Source: Nageia nagi (taxonomy: Eukaryota > Pinophyta). Taken from it: 64,000 nt of DNA. Shown here piece by piece: positions 11,801 through 26,800 of the stretch (positions are counted from its first letter, which is position 1; every line of letters starts with the position of its first letter). The stretch is taken from positions 26,226,001 through 26,290,000 of the forward strand of contig JBITNC010000002.1 in NCBI GenBank assembly GCA_050084985.1, given 5' to 3'. The position numbers were made by a program, and so were the translations under genes. The notes below the pieces were generated by a model, which saw nothing but the letters and a program-made list of their open reading frames with translations, did not search any database and was not told where the DNA came from.

Positions 11801-14800
11801 ATATATTTTTATTTTTTTATATAAACACGTTTCCCCAACGTACCCATTTTGGAGGGGTTGCGTTTCCAAGCATTCTTGTTTCGGAAACTTGGAAACGTTT
11901 CCATGTTTCGTGCAACTTAGCTTTAGATGCCTGACAATATAGGGTGAGTGAAGAAATATATTATTCAATGATGATCACTACATTCACAATAACACCTATT
12001 TACAAACTTATAGATTACTAACAACCTTAGTACTATCAATCCTATCCTAAGGATGCAAATCAATCAAATAAAGATAGCCAATGCCGATTTATCAGAGCTA
12101 TGTTAACCTCAAAGCTGCAAAGTTTTGGAGAATATTTTATGTTTCCAATGCAACATCTTATTTTGCTAGGTCATACCACCTGATGAGAAGCTTCTACATC
12201 TGTTGGTGCTTTAAGGTTCTTTCTCTTTTTTGCAATCCTTTTGGCTCTAGAACCACTTGACCTTCATTATTCAATCTTAGAATCATCATTTGGCATTGCA
12301 CCTTTTGTCTAAGATCCTATTTAGGATGTGAAATATGAAAATTGGATGAATTTTGGATTTGAGTGGTTATTTCAATTCTTAAGCTACTTGTCCAATCCTT
12401 TAAACCACCTTGTAGGGTCCATAGAATCCCGGGTTTGATTTCTTCTTCATTTGGGGTTTGAGTGATGCTTGTAAAGGATGTGTTATGGCTTCCACAACAC
12501 GTCCCAAATTTTTAGCAAATTTGGGGACCCATAAATTTTGGCAATAAGGAGTCACCTAGGAGGAGTGATCAAGCTGATGGTGTCTTGAGATTAGGAGGTG
12601 TTGAAGATCAGAATCAATGGAAAATGATCAAAAGTAAACTTCTGGTAGCAACAAAGCAATATTTTGGCTAAGTCCTCGAGCGCATGTCCTTAAGGAGACA
12701 ACCTCTTTGTCTCTCCCAAGACTTGCGCTAGACTTCTGAGAGCTCCAAATGATCATTTCAAGCAATCGGGGCCAAAGTTGACTAAGTTTGGAACACCTTT
12801 TGCCTTGGCGCATGCTTGGAGGGAAACAAACTCCTTGACCTCGAGGAGACTTGCGTTGCGCCTATCTCTTCCCCTTCTAGCGCAAATGCAAGATAAGACA
12901 TCCACTTTGACTCCTTCGAGACCTGCACCAGCATCCCAAAGACTCATATCAATGAAAAGGGTAAAAATTGACTAAGTCCTTGACATGCAAATTCCTCCTC
13001 TACACTAGCGTAAGTTTGACATGAGACAAGCATCTTGTCTCCTCGAGGATGTGCTTCCAAATCATGTTTACCTCCTTGGCACAAGACAACCTTCATGACT
13101 CTCCTTGGACTTGCACCAGCCTTGTAAGAGCTTCAAAGGACAATTTCAAGCAAGGACAAATTTTGGCTAAGTCCCATTCAAGAGCATCCTCTTGGGGAGA
13201 CAACATCCATGTCCCCTCCAAGATTTGTGCTAGCCTTCTAGGAACCTCAAATGACCAAAACATATGATCAAGGAAGAAAACCTGGCTAAGTACCATGCAT
13301 GGCAACATCCCATAGCCTAGTTGCAAATGTGATGGGAGACAAGGTTCTTGACTCACTTCAGATCTCCCCCAAGCTAGTTGGGCGCAAATGTGAAGGGAGA
13401 CAAGGTTCTTGACTCACTTCGGATCTCCCACAAGCCTGTTGGGCTCAAATGTGAAGGGAGACAAGGTTCTCGACTCTTCCCCAAGCTAGTTAATCACAAA
13501 TGTGAAGGGAGACAAGGTTCTTGATTCACTTCGAATCTCCCCCAAGCCAGTTGTGTGCAAATGTGAAGGGAGACAAGATTCTTGACTCACTTCGGATCTC
13601 CCCCAAGTCAGTCTCCTCTTACAGGCGCAAATCCAAACTAAAACAAGGGTGGTGACCTCCAAAAGACCTGTGCTAGCATTCCAGGCTCTCCAAAAGACAA
13701 TTTCGGGCAACAAAGGCAAATTTCGGCTAATTATAGAGCATATCTTTCCTAGGTGTGAGTTTGGGTGGAGATGAGCTTCATGACTCCCTAGAGACTTGTG
13801 CCTAGTTCAGATACACTTCTTCAAGTGTAGGTGTAAGCCAAGACACACATGATGACCCCTTCTAGACTTGCATTGGCACAAGTATAGACATAGATGCCAA
13901 TGTTGACCTCATCAAGGCTAGACTAGGTGAAACTCATCCTTCATGGGTGCAAGTCTCACACAAGACAACATCCTTGACCCCAAGGAGACTTGCGCTAGGC
14001 TTGCCTTCATCATGTTGGGCGTAAGTGGGCATCTAGACAAGCATCATGACTTCCCTCACACTTGCGCCAAGCTTTCCACCTCTTCTTGAGTGCAAGTCCT
14101 TCCGAAGACATGCTCCTCGACCTCTCCAAGACTTGCGCCAGCCTTGTATGGTCTTCCCTATTAGCATGCAGCCCCTAAAAGAGAGAAAAATCACAAGTTA
14201 GGAGCATATTCATTCCTGGCGCAAGTCCAGACCTAGACAAGAATTTTGACCTCCCAAAGATGTGTGTCAGGCCTAACTACCTCTCTTTGGCACAAGTCGA
14301 GACCAAGACAAGATTGTTGACACCCAAAAGACTTGCGCTAGGCTTGCCCTCAATCTTGTTGGTGTAAACCCATTTCGAGACAGCCATCTTGTCTTCTTGG
14401 AAACCTACGCTAGCCATGAAGTCACATCTTGATCACATGCCATGACCAAGACAAGCATTATGACCTTCTCAACAAGCAATTGGTGAAGATTTCGAATCAA
14501 GTGTTGCAGAAGAGGGAGAAGCAGATGAAACCATGGACACCAGTTGATGGAAGCCATTGCATCTTAGATGCAATATTTTTAATTTTATATTATTCATAAT
14601 TTAGTTATTTTGGACTCCAAATTTTATATATTTCTATTAAAGCCTTGTGACGGATGAGGAGTTGCTCCCACAAGTGCGGACTCAATCTTGTAGTGCCATG
14701 CGACGAGTGTTCATTGGACCGTTGTTAATTAGGGTTAATTTAGGTGAATTTTATTTGAACTTGCATTAGGGTTAGGGTTTCCTTGCAAAAACTATAAGTA

Positions 14801-17800
14801 GCGCTAGAGGGCTCATTTGTAATGGGATGAAATTTTGGATTTTGGATATAAACATTGGCAATTAGATGAGCAGAGTAATTCTTCCTATCAAATACTTGTC
14901 AATTGTGAATGTGGCATGATCTTTTGAATGAAATTGCACAACTCCATTTCTATGTGACTATGAGCTTTGGCATGTGATGCTATCATTGGCATGTTTTACT
15001 TTGACACTTGGAACATTTTGCAAACCTCTTGAGAGGTGGGTGAAAGAGTGGTTGATTATTCTTTTGAAGTGTTGAATGTAATACATAGTTGGTGATTGCT
15101 CATGGTATGCAACTAGACTTGTTGAACTTATTTGACCATTTCAATTTGACCATCTATTTATAGGTGATATGTTGAACTCATGTTGCCTTCGGTTCTTTAA
15201 AACTTTAAAAACTCATTCCAAATTTTGCTTGTGAGTATTGAATCTCTATTACATATAATACTATTAGGCATGACATGCAATCTGAAGATTAGATCCAAAA
15301 CTACGTGTCACTTTACTAGCTATGAAAGTGCTGGTTTTACCCTATGTGCTTGAGATTTCATCGTTTCTAAGGAATGTGCCAAATTGGTCTCTATCTGTGT
15401 GGAGTTTCTCCGACTGCCATTACCCTTATAGTTATAGCCCTTGCTTAGTTGTATACGATCATCCTTGGGAATATGGTTTGCGTACAACCCAAAAAAAATT
15501 TCAAAGCTTGCCCTCAGAAGAAGGTTTGTGTGGAAATTGATGTTTCCGAAAGTGGATCCTAGTCCATCACCTAGAGGGTTCTATACCTCAATTTGCCCAA
15601 TAATTGTTACATATACCATTCTTTTGAGCATAGAATTAAAGATTATTCGTTGGCCACTCAGAAAGCAAAGCTTTCTCCTAAGTCCACTAATACTACCTAC
15701 TCTTGTCTTAATGAGGAGGGTTGGATAATGCTGACCAATCGAAAAAACTCTCGCAACATTGGGTCTAATGGTGCAGCCCCTGCTAGGATGTAAAGCAAAA
15801 CACCGTCGCCACCAAAGTTCTCAATTACCAAGTAGGACAATAAGGGGAAAGACCTAGCTCAAGCTTTTCCTATGGGTAATAAGGCTAAAGAGCTAGCTAA
15901 ACCTTAGTAGATGGCCAAACCTTAGTTTGTTAGAACCCCTTAGGCTGCTAGTACGATCATGCTAGATGCTTGTAGCCTTGCACAACTCACAAAGAAGAAA
16001 AAGGCAAGTTTGTGCTAGAGAAGAGGCAACATTTTTTACCAACTATGTGGTCTGGAAGTTATCAATCCGAGGTGGAGGCAATTCAAACCCAAAATAGCTA
16101 TGGTGCTCTAGATGAGCTTGATAGCAAGGATATGCCTCTCAACCAACCACTTCCATGAACTTTATTTCATGGAATGTTAGGGATCTTATAGAATCCAAAT
16201 GGAAGTTCATTGGAATGAAAACTAGACAAAGGTTTCTTGATCTTGATTTATTTTGCTTACAAGAGGTTAAAGTTTTTGATTTTTTTATCTCAACAATATG
16301 CCAAACCATCTGGTCGTACAACATCTGTTTTCACAATGATCATGAACGTAGTTGTGGTAGCATCGCTACCCATGTCTTAGAGAGGTGGTATTCAAACCTC
16401 ATTGATTGTGAATGTGATCCCACTTTCAAAGCGTTATGGATGCTTTTGAACTACAATAATCATTCCTTTGGGGTTATTAATGTTTATGCCTCTAATGATG
16501 CAATTGAGCGATCTCTTTTCTTGCATAGGATTGCAAACTCTCTACCCATTGCATGTTGTGTGATGGGTGGAGATTTCGAGATGATTGAATGTGCATCAAA
16601 CAAAATCGATAGCTTCCCATGCACTTGACAATGGGTGAAAGGGTGGCTTGGTTGTACATGCCCAAGAAATTGGGATTTTTGGATCCTAACTCCAATTGTT
16701 GTTAGACCAATTCCATATGGTACACGTCGAGTAACATGTGAATTGGCATGGAAAAAGTTCTCAAACAGTTTGATAGAGCAATGTTGACAAGTCAGCCCAT
16801 TTTTTCATTCTCTAGCTAGCACTCTCTAACTATGGAGTCCATGTCAAGCATCATGTTGTCAAACTATCTTCCTATTCGATTAAGCATTGTTTGGCCTAAT
16901 TGTACATTCAAAAAGGAAATTTCAGTACACATTATTAGTGACACACTCTCCCACAATGGTCCATATCCAACATACTTAGGAACCTTGAACTCTATCCCAA
17001 CAATGGAATAGGGTGGATTCAATGGTGGAACAATACAATCAAATGAACAACTTGTTTTCGTTGAATGTATGGCTAACAGTTGGCTCTTTTTTGATGTTAT
17101 TCATGCCAAGCCACTAACTCAAAATTGATCCACACTACAAGTGAGCTTGAAGCCTTTCCCTTTTAGCTTTGGGTGGCCAAGCTTCACCAATAGAAACAAA
17201 TTGTTGACCACCACAGTTTGCGGAAATCCCAAATCAAGGTGCATCTTTACTTGTTAATGGTGGGAGACCGAGTGTCCAAAGAATTTTTTAAAGCCATGAA
17301 AACCTCTAGGTTTCTTGGAAAATCAAAGAACTTAAGGAAGGCCATCAAGCTTTTTTTTCTCTTCTTGATATTCTTTTGGCCTTTGTCAATCATTACTAGC
17401 AAGTGTTCAAAGTGCAGGAACCATCTTTCGAACAAGACCTCACTCTATAGCAGTGCATAGCAATGATCCTGTGTAAGCTTTGTCACTCTCAAATGGCCCT
17501 TTGTAATCAACTACTGACAAAAGATGAACTTCGGGTTCTCACAATGGCTAATGACAAAGCCCTAAGATGTGGCAACTTCCTTTGTGAATTCTGTAAAACA
17601 ATGTGAGACACGATCATGATCTATTTGAAGTTTATCTTGGAACCCTTCTTACCAATTCTTTACGGAACCTTATCAACAAAGGTAATATCAAATCTATAAC
17701 TAGAGTAAGAGATCACCAATTGGTGTCTTATTACCTTATTGAATGTCTCCTATAAGATAATTGCAAAAGCTTTGGTGCCTTGTTTATAAAATTAACTTTC

Positions 17801-20800
17801 TTTAATTGTTTTCCTTGAACAGAAAGGATTCATACAAAGATGATGCATCTTGGATAATATTATAGCTGTTTGGGAAGGTATGAAATGGGCCTAAAACTTT
17901 CAATAGAAATCGCTATTAATCAAAATAGACTTTGCCAAAGCTTAACACCAAATGGCCTTTCATCATTGCCATTCTATAGGCCATAGGTTTTGGTCACACT
18001 CTCATTCGTTCTATCAAGATGTTGTTTGCATATGCATGTGCATGTTTGACCATAAATGGTCGACAATCTACAACCTTCGAACTATTCGGTCTTTTAGGTA
18101 AGGCTGCTTGCTTGTAGTAGCTTTGTACCTTCTAGTGTTTGAAGGATTTGGCTATCTACTTGGCCATGTAGTTTCCCTTGGCCAAGTCAAAGCTATCTCA
18201 CTTGCTCATTCCAATTAGTAGTCGGTCAACAACATTTTGTTGATGACTCCTTTCTTTTTAGTGGAAGAAGAGACTAACATAACATAGCCTTTAATATGCA
18301 TATACATGTTCTACTTGGCATTGGGATCCAACATTCAATGACAAAAAACTTAATGCTATCGCCAATCTTGGCTACCCATACTCTCATGGCTCTTAAAATT
18401 GGATTGAAATGGATTACCCATGGTGAGATGTTCTGATTTCACAGAATCCCCTTTGCCTTCCAATCCTCCTCTCATAAACTTTGTTAATTTTTCATTTCCA
18501 AAGTGGAAAAGAAATTGCAACATTGGGTAGGCAAACCCTTACCCCTTGCTGGCAAATTCCAAATTCACTCCAAGGTTGTTGTAGCAACTCATGTTTACTA
18601 CTTGTCATGCTAGGCATCCTTTAAAGCTTCTTGTCAAAAGTTTGAAAAATCCCTTTGAGATTTTTTTGGTCCTCTTCGAAGCAGAGGAATGTTGTACCCG
18701 TACAATACACCCCAAAATACAAGATTTTTGGGACCTTATTTTTGCAAAGGCAATGTATTGCATTGCCTGGACAATGGTCTTGGGTGATAGGATAGTTGAT
18801 TCTGAGCAGGCTAAAAGATGATATCAGGGCACAATGCATAAAGATTACCCACTGGAATCCCTAAAGTGGTTTAGAGCATTCAATCAATAGTTTTGGAACC
18901 AAGGAGCTAGGATTTGAGCGATACAACAAAGTACAAAATTTATGGGTTTGGAAAGGGCCTATGGAAATGGGGTTATTTTTTCAAATTTGCCAAACTAGAA
19001 AATTGAAGATGCTAAGTTGTGAAGGACAAAAAAACAACAACATATTTAAACTTGGAACTTATCGGAAACAATCAAAATTACAAAATCTACGGCAAGGGGG
19101 GAGTTTTGGAGCTTTGATGATATTAAAGTTGGGAAAAATGTGCTCAGGGAAGATTTCACCAAGTTTGAAGTTTGCTAGAGTAGGATTTAGAGGACATGAG
19201 CCAATGAAGGACCACGTTTCAGGCACCTTTAGGTTTGGAAATTTCGAAATTCGACCAAGTTTTCTCCCTCCAAGTTTGAGGTTTTCTGGGTTTGATGATG
19301 TCAAAGATGGAAAAATGGTGCCTAGGGTCAAGATGCTTCATTTTGATCTTCACCAAATTTGAAATTCGAAGGCATGGGGTCATGAAGGGTACCGAAATAG
19401 GCAAGTTTAGGCTTTGGAATTTTTAGAATTTGACAAAGTTCACTCTCTCTCACACCTAGGCGCACATTTTCAAGGTTTGATGGTGTCAAAAGGGAAAACA
19501 TGCGCCTAGCATGAAAGTACACTTTCTTGACAAAATTTTGAGTGTAATTTTGATGACATGGCATGATGGAGAAAGAAAAAGCAAGTGCTTTTGGTCTTGG
19601 AAATTTGAAAAAAGATCAAAAATTATGTCCAAGAGAGGTAGATGCAAATTTTGGGGGTTTGGTGTCACCAAAGCTAGAAAACATACGCCTAGGCCATGAA
19701 GCACTCAAATTTGACATTTTTTGGGAAATGTTTTTGAATACCTAAGGTTGTGGAGCATCAAATTCTAAACACATTTGGCCTTGGAAACACCCAAAAAGGA
19801 TAAAAAATACGCACCCAAGAGTTAAGTGCATATTTTAAGGGTTTGATATGTAATGTCCCCAATATGGGACATCTAAACATCTCCCTCATGCTTATTCATT
19901 GTGATCTTTAGCACTTAGGTTAGGAGTATTTTCTTTGTCAATTTATTTATTTATTATATCTATATTTGTGCCTATAAGGCAAGCACTCGACAAGGGCAAA
20001 TTATATGTTTATTTGAGCTAAGAAAAAGGGCCAATAAGATGAATTATGCCCCTATGCCCAAATCGGCCATATTAGGGAGGTTTGGGGCCATTTATTAAAT
20101 AATTATTCCCCCTCTCCTATTTGGTTGCCTTTTAGGGGCATATTGACAAGTTTGGAATCCTATGAAGGCAAGGCATTTGGTCATTTGAAGACATCAGGTT
20201 GTGCATTCGATCTTAGATCATTTGGAGTTTAGGGATGCTTCATTTCTCTACCTTCCAGGGTTTAAGGCTGCTCCCTAGCCTAGAAGTGGCTCATCTACAC
20301 TTCTACACCTCTTGGAGAGCTTGCGCCTATCATTCTTGCCATTTGGGAGCTTGCGCCAGCCATTAGGAGCCATCTTGAGACTTGCGCTTAGCTTGAAAGC
20401 TGCCTTGGGACTTGTGCCAGCCTTGAGGAGTCTAGTTTGAGCATTTTGGAGTTTTGGCTTTGCCCTATAACTTGTTACAGGCTTGTTACAGCCCTATACT
20501 TATTCTTGGTCATTATTATTGATATTCAACTCTTATATTGCTTTCATATTGCTCTCAAATGTGAATGAATGTTGGTACATATTTCTGCTATGCTTCTATC
20601 TTCATTGTGCATGGGAATGTATGCAATTGAGTAGTTTGGAGCTATATTTCTGTTATATAACAGATCTGATTTGTGCCCTGGTTTTGATCATTGTTCACAT
20701 ATTATGACGCATTATATCAAATTTGGCTACTGCTGTTATAATTCAGTTTGAGCGCATGTTTTGGATGATTTATGAGCATGTTATTGATGCCCTAATTTTT

Positions 20801-23800
20801 GGATAAGTGTGGAATTGAATGCTAATTTGGATAAACTTTAGGAAGGTACATTACATGATGACATCAAAGGTGAAAACATGTGCTAACCCATTCACACTTG
20901 AAATTTTTTGAAATTTTGACATGGGTAATTCAGTATTTGGGCACATGGGTATTGAGAAGCATAAAAAAACTAAGCAACATTAGGCTTGGAAGTTTTGAAA
21001 TTGAGCAAAATCAATCTTCCCAAACCTAGTGCAAGATTTGAGAGATTGATGTCATCAAAGGCCAAAAACATGTGCCTAGAGCATGAGGACACCATTTTGG
21101 CCAAATTTTGAATTGATTTTTGTAGACACATGCACCTGGGGAGTCAAAATTCAATGCATATTTGCTCTTGAAATTTTTCAAAATAACCAATATACTCTTC
21201 TCAAGACTAGGCACACTTTTGAAGGCTTTGCCATCATCAAAAGGAAAAAACATACGCCTAGAGCCAAACCACACATTTTTGACCAAAAATCAAAATATTT
21301 TTTAAGAGATAGGGGTATGCACAATAAATTTTCAAACATGATGGCTTCATTTCTAGGCCTTAAAGGAGTTTGTCCAGCCTAGAGGGTCCTTGGATGCCAT
21401 TTTGAGCATTGTACTTCATTCTTTAGCAATATAAAATCAGATCTGATTTCTTGGCATCCATATTTGTGATTGTTTCTTGATGCACTTCATGTGAATCCTA
21501 TTTTTTACAACTTGGAACATTACAATGTACATATAAGGTCCATTTAATTCATAATCACAAACATTTTAAATTTTAAAACTTTAACTTCAAATTGTATAAA
21601 ATTTTAAATGTTTTAAATTGTTTGAATTTTTAAAATATATTTAGATATTTACCCTTTTAAAGTTTTAAAATAATTTAATATTTATTTTTTAATGTTTAAA
21701 ATTTAATTATTTTAAAGTTTTTTTAATAAATATTTAAATTATTAAAAATAATATTAAATTTAAATGCATTGTTCATAATATAGCTAACAATATTGCTCAA
21801 GGTGGAAAACTCGGACTTGGGAACTACTTGGCTGAAAAATTTAGAGAGTACTTGGCAAATAGGAGAGTACTTGGCAAAAACTCGACACTAAAACTCGGGA
21901 AAAAAACTTTGAACATTTCAAAATATGAAAAATTACAAATATGAAAAAATTACAAATCAATGGTGAAGCTTTTCAAATTGATACTCAAACTTCAAATCTT
22001 TCACAAACTGATCTACAAGTGAAAAATTGGCTAACACAATGGAATGAGAAGAATGAGATACAATTAGATAGTTAAAAGGCATATTTTTGTGTTTGCTATA
22101 TTTTTTTCATGTTTTTTAGCTCTATTTTGATAGTAGTCAGTAACTCCAAAAATCGCTAGGGCTGAGTAATGACCTCCGATTACTAGTTTTGCCTCCAAAT
22201 CGCGGTTACTTGCAGAGTACTCGTGGATTTTCGAACCAGGATATTGCTAATAAATTAATAATATTAACTTCACTCAAGAAAACTAGACTTAGTGTTCTTG
22301 ATATTGCTAATAATTTGTTTTATATATATTTATTATATTTTAATGTTATTGTACCTCTAGTGTGCCCAAAATCTGGCCCAAGTTTTCCTCATCTCAAGGA
22401 CACATCTCATCATACCTGTTCCAAAACTTCGTGGAACATAGAAAATTCCCCATTATCATATTGCTCCTTTTGTTTTTGTTCAAATGCGAGAAACAACACT
22501 CCTAATGTTGCTGCCATTCCATTTAGTTGATTGCCCATGGTTTGTTGGTATTGTATCCCGGATTATCTTTTCCATCATTTTATTTTCTTTTCCTTTTGCT
22601 TGGATCTTTATCATCGTGGCATAATTCTTCAACTTGAGTTCCATGAAGTTACCTACTTATTGATGTTTGCTGGTTTTGCATATCATGTTGATTCTAAGAG
22701 TTTTGTGTTGTTGATTGGGATATCTTTCTTCCCATGTGTTATTGTTTCTCATACAAACTTCATTCTACTTGAGATTTGTTTTTCTTGTCAATCTACATTT
22801 TTCTTTTTCCACACTTTTGTGATTGGATGGATAGCAATTTTGTCCATCAGTAATGCTTTTAGCTTTTGGATCTTGTGTTTGCCTTACCCTAGGGTGTTGT
22901 TGGAGATATGTATCATTTTGATTGTTTGGACGAAATGATCAAAATGAGATAAATCTCCTGAAAGGGTTTTGAATTTCTGGATCTTTCCTTAGCTTTACTT
23001 GGGGTGTTGTTGAAGATATATGCTATTTTCATCGTCTTGATAGAGCAATCAAAATGAGATGAGGTTTCCTAAATTTTTTACAAATAACCCTATCTCTTCT
23101 TTCGGTGCCTAGTATAACCTAACCAAATTACAAGAAAGCTAAAAACAAATAAATTCATTTCAATTAGAGTCTACATGGTAATGACGTTGCAAATCCTTAA
23201 AGAGTTCGCTTTCTACAAGCCTTTGTTCTGCGCCAATTTACCAAAAACTAGCCTTCCCTTGGTAACTAAGATTGTTTCTCTTATACCACTTGTAAAAAAA
23301 CAATTTAGCTCATAGAACTAGCATGCAGTCCAAATCTTGCACAAATATACATTAGGGAATAATAAATAAAAACAAACATTTAACAAAATATAAAAAGAAT
23401 TAACAATTAGATTGAAGGAAAAAAGTTAGCCAAATAAGGTGAGAAGAATTTTAATTGATATCATACATTCAAATCACTTTTGTAAACTTAAAGGATCACT
23501 AACACTAACCCAAGATTGAAGAATGAATGACAAATCTTTGGTTAAAAGGATTATTTTTATTGAAATATTGATTTTATGTGTTTTAGCTGAAATTGAATGA
23601 GCAATAAGTAAAACTTCCAATCAAAAACACTTACCGAGTAAAACTAATTACATTTGAAATTGAGAGTTTACATTGCAATATCACGTTGATTTCGATACAA
23701 GTGAAATTTAATAAACTATAATATATATTAACTTTGACATGATTTCGACTTAGTGTTCTTGATATTGCTAATAATTTGTTTTATATATATTTATTATATT

Positions 23801-26800
23801 TTAATGTTATTGTACCTCTAGTGTGCCCAAAATCTGGCCCAAGTTTTCCTCATCTCAAGGACACATCTCATCATACCTGTTCCAAAACTTCGTGGAACAT
23901 AGAAAATTCCCCATTATCATATTGCTCCTTTTGTTTTTGTTCAAATGCGAGAAACAACACTCCTAATGTTGCTGCCATTCCATTTAGTTGATTGCCCATG
24001 GTTTGTTGGTATTGTATCCCAGATTATCTTTCCCATTATTTTATTTTCCTTTCCTTTTTGCTTGGATCTTTATCATCGTGGCATAATTCTTCAACTTGAG
24101 TTCCATTGAAGTTTACCTCACTTATTGATGTTTGCTGGTTTTGCATATCATGTTGATTCTATAGAGTTTTGTGTTGTTGATTGGGATATCTTTCTTCCAT
24201 GTGTTATTGTTTCTCATACAAACTTCATTCTACTTGAGATTTGTTTTTCTTGTCAATCTACATTTTTCTTTTTCCACACTTTTGTGATTGGATGGATAGC
24301 AATTTTGTCCATCAGTAATGCTTTTAGCTTTTGGATCTTGTGTTTGCCTTACCCTAGGGTGTTGTTGGAGATATGTATCATTTTGATTGTTTGGACGAAA
24401 TGATCAAAATGAGATAAATCTCCTGAAAGGGTTTTGAATTTCTGGATCTTTCCTTAGCTTTACTTGGGGTGTTGTTGAAGATATATGCTATTTTCATCGT
24501 CTTGATAGAGCAATCAAAATGAGATGAGGTTTCCTAATTTTTTTACAAATAACCCTATCTCTTCTTTCGGTGCCTAGTTATAACCTAACCAAATTACAAG
24601 AAAGCTAAAAACAAATAAATTCATTTCAATTAGAGCTACATGGTAATGACGTTGCAAATCCTTAAAGAGTTCGCTTTCTACAAGCCTTTGTTCTGCGCCA
24701 ATTTACCAAAAACTAGCCTTCCCTTGGTAACTAAGATTGTTTCTCTTATACCACTTGTAAAAAAACAATTTAGCTCATAGGAGAGTACTCGGCAAAAACT
24801 CGACACTAAAACTTGGGAAAAAAACCTCGAACATTTCAAAATATGAAAAATTACAGAATATGAAAAAATTACAAATCAACGGTGAAGCTTTTCAAATTGA
24901 TACTCAAACTTCAAATCTTTCACAAACTGATCTACAAAGTGAAAAATTGAGCTAACACAATGGAATGAGAAGAATGAGATACAATTAGATAGTTAAAAGG
25001 CATATTTTTGTGTTTACTATATTTTTTTCATGTTTTTTAGCTCTATTTTGATAGTAGTCGAGTAACGTCCAAAAACCGCTAGGGCCGAGTAATGACCTCC
25101 GATTACTAGTTTTGCCTCCAAATCGCGGTTACTTGCAAGTACTCGTGGATTTTCGAACCAGGATATTGCTAATAAATTAATAATATTAACTTCACTCAAG
25201 AAAACTACGACTTAGTGTTCTTGATATTGCTAATAATTTGTTTTATATATATTTATTATATTTTAATGTTATTGTACCTCTAGTGTGCCCCAAAATCTGG
25301 CCCAAGTTTTCCTCATCTCAAGGACACATCTCATCATACCTGTTCCAAAACTTCGTGGAACATAGAAAATTCCCATTATCATATTGCTCCTTTTGTTTTT
25401 GTTCAAATGCGAGAAACAACACTCCTAATGTTGCTGCCATTCCATTTAGTTGATTGCCCATGGTTTGTTGGTATTGTATCCCAGATTATCTTTCCCATTA
25501 TTTTATTTTCCTTTCCTTTTTGCTTGGATCTTTATCATCGTGGCATAATTCTTCAACTTGAGTTCCATTGAAGTTTACCTCACTTATTGATGTTTGCTGG
25601 TTTTGCATATCATGTTGATTCTATAGAGTTTTTGTGTTGTTGATTGGGATATCTTTCTTCCCATGTGTTATTGTTTCTCATACAAACTTCATTCTACTTG
25701 AGATTTGTTTTTCTTGTCAATCTACATTTTTCTTTTTCCACACTTTTGTGATTGGATGGATAGCAATTTTGTCCATCAGTAATGCTTTTAGCTTTTGGAT
25801 CTTGTGTTTGCCTTACCCTAGGGTGTTGTTGGAGATATGTATCATTTTGATTGTTTGGACGAAATGATCAAAATGAGATAAATCTCCTGAAAGGGTTTTG
25901 AATTTCTGGATCTTTCCTTAGCTTTACTTGGGGTGTTGTTGAAGATATATGCTATTTTCATCGTCTTGATAGAGCAATCAAAATGAGATGAGGTTTCCTA
26001 ATTTTTTTACAAATAACCCTATCTCTTCTTTCGGTGCCTAGTATAACCTAACCAAATTACAAGAAAGCTAAAAACAAATAAATTCATTTCAATTAGAGCT
26101 ACATGGTAATGACGTTGCAAATCCTTAAAGAGTTCGCTTTCTACAAGCCTTTGTTCTGCGCCAATTTACCAAAAACTAGCCTTCCCTTGGTAACTAAGAT
26201 TGTTTCTCTTATACCACTTGTAAAAAAACAATTTAGCTCATAGGGAGTACTCGGCAAAAACTCGACACTAAAACTTGGGAAAAAAACCTCGAACATTTCA
26301 AAATATGAAAAATTACAGAATATGAAAAAATTACAAATCAACGGTGAAGCTTTTCAAATTGATACTCAAACTTCAAATCTTTCACAAACTGATCTACAAA
26401 GTGAAAAATTGAGCTAACACAATGGAATGAGAAGAATGAGATACAATTAGATAGTTAAAAGGCATATTTTTGTGTTTACTATATTTTTTTCATGTTTTTT
26501 AGCTCTATTTTGATAGTAGTCGAGTAACGTCCAAAAACCGCTAGGGCCGAGTAATGACCTCCGATTACTAGTTTTGCCTCCAAATCGCGGTTACTTGCAA
26601 GTACTCGTGGATTTTCGAACCAGGATATTGCTAATAAATTAATAATATTAACTTCACTCAAGAAAACTACGACTTAGTGTTCTTGATATTGCTAATAATT
26701 TGTTTTATATATATTTATTATATTTTAATGTTATTGTACCTCTAGTGTGCCCAAAATCTGGCCCAAGTTTTCCTCATCTCAAGGACACATCTCATCATAC

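Noticed and set aside
13321-13615. CRISPR-like direct repeats
   Set aside because: Units are contiguous with no unique spacers, and the context is a plant nuclear minisatellite.
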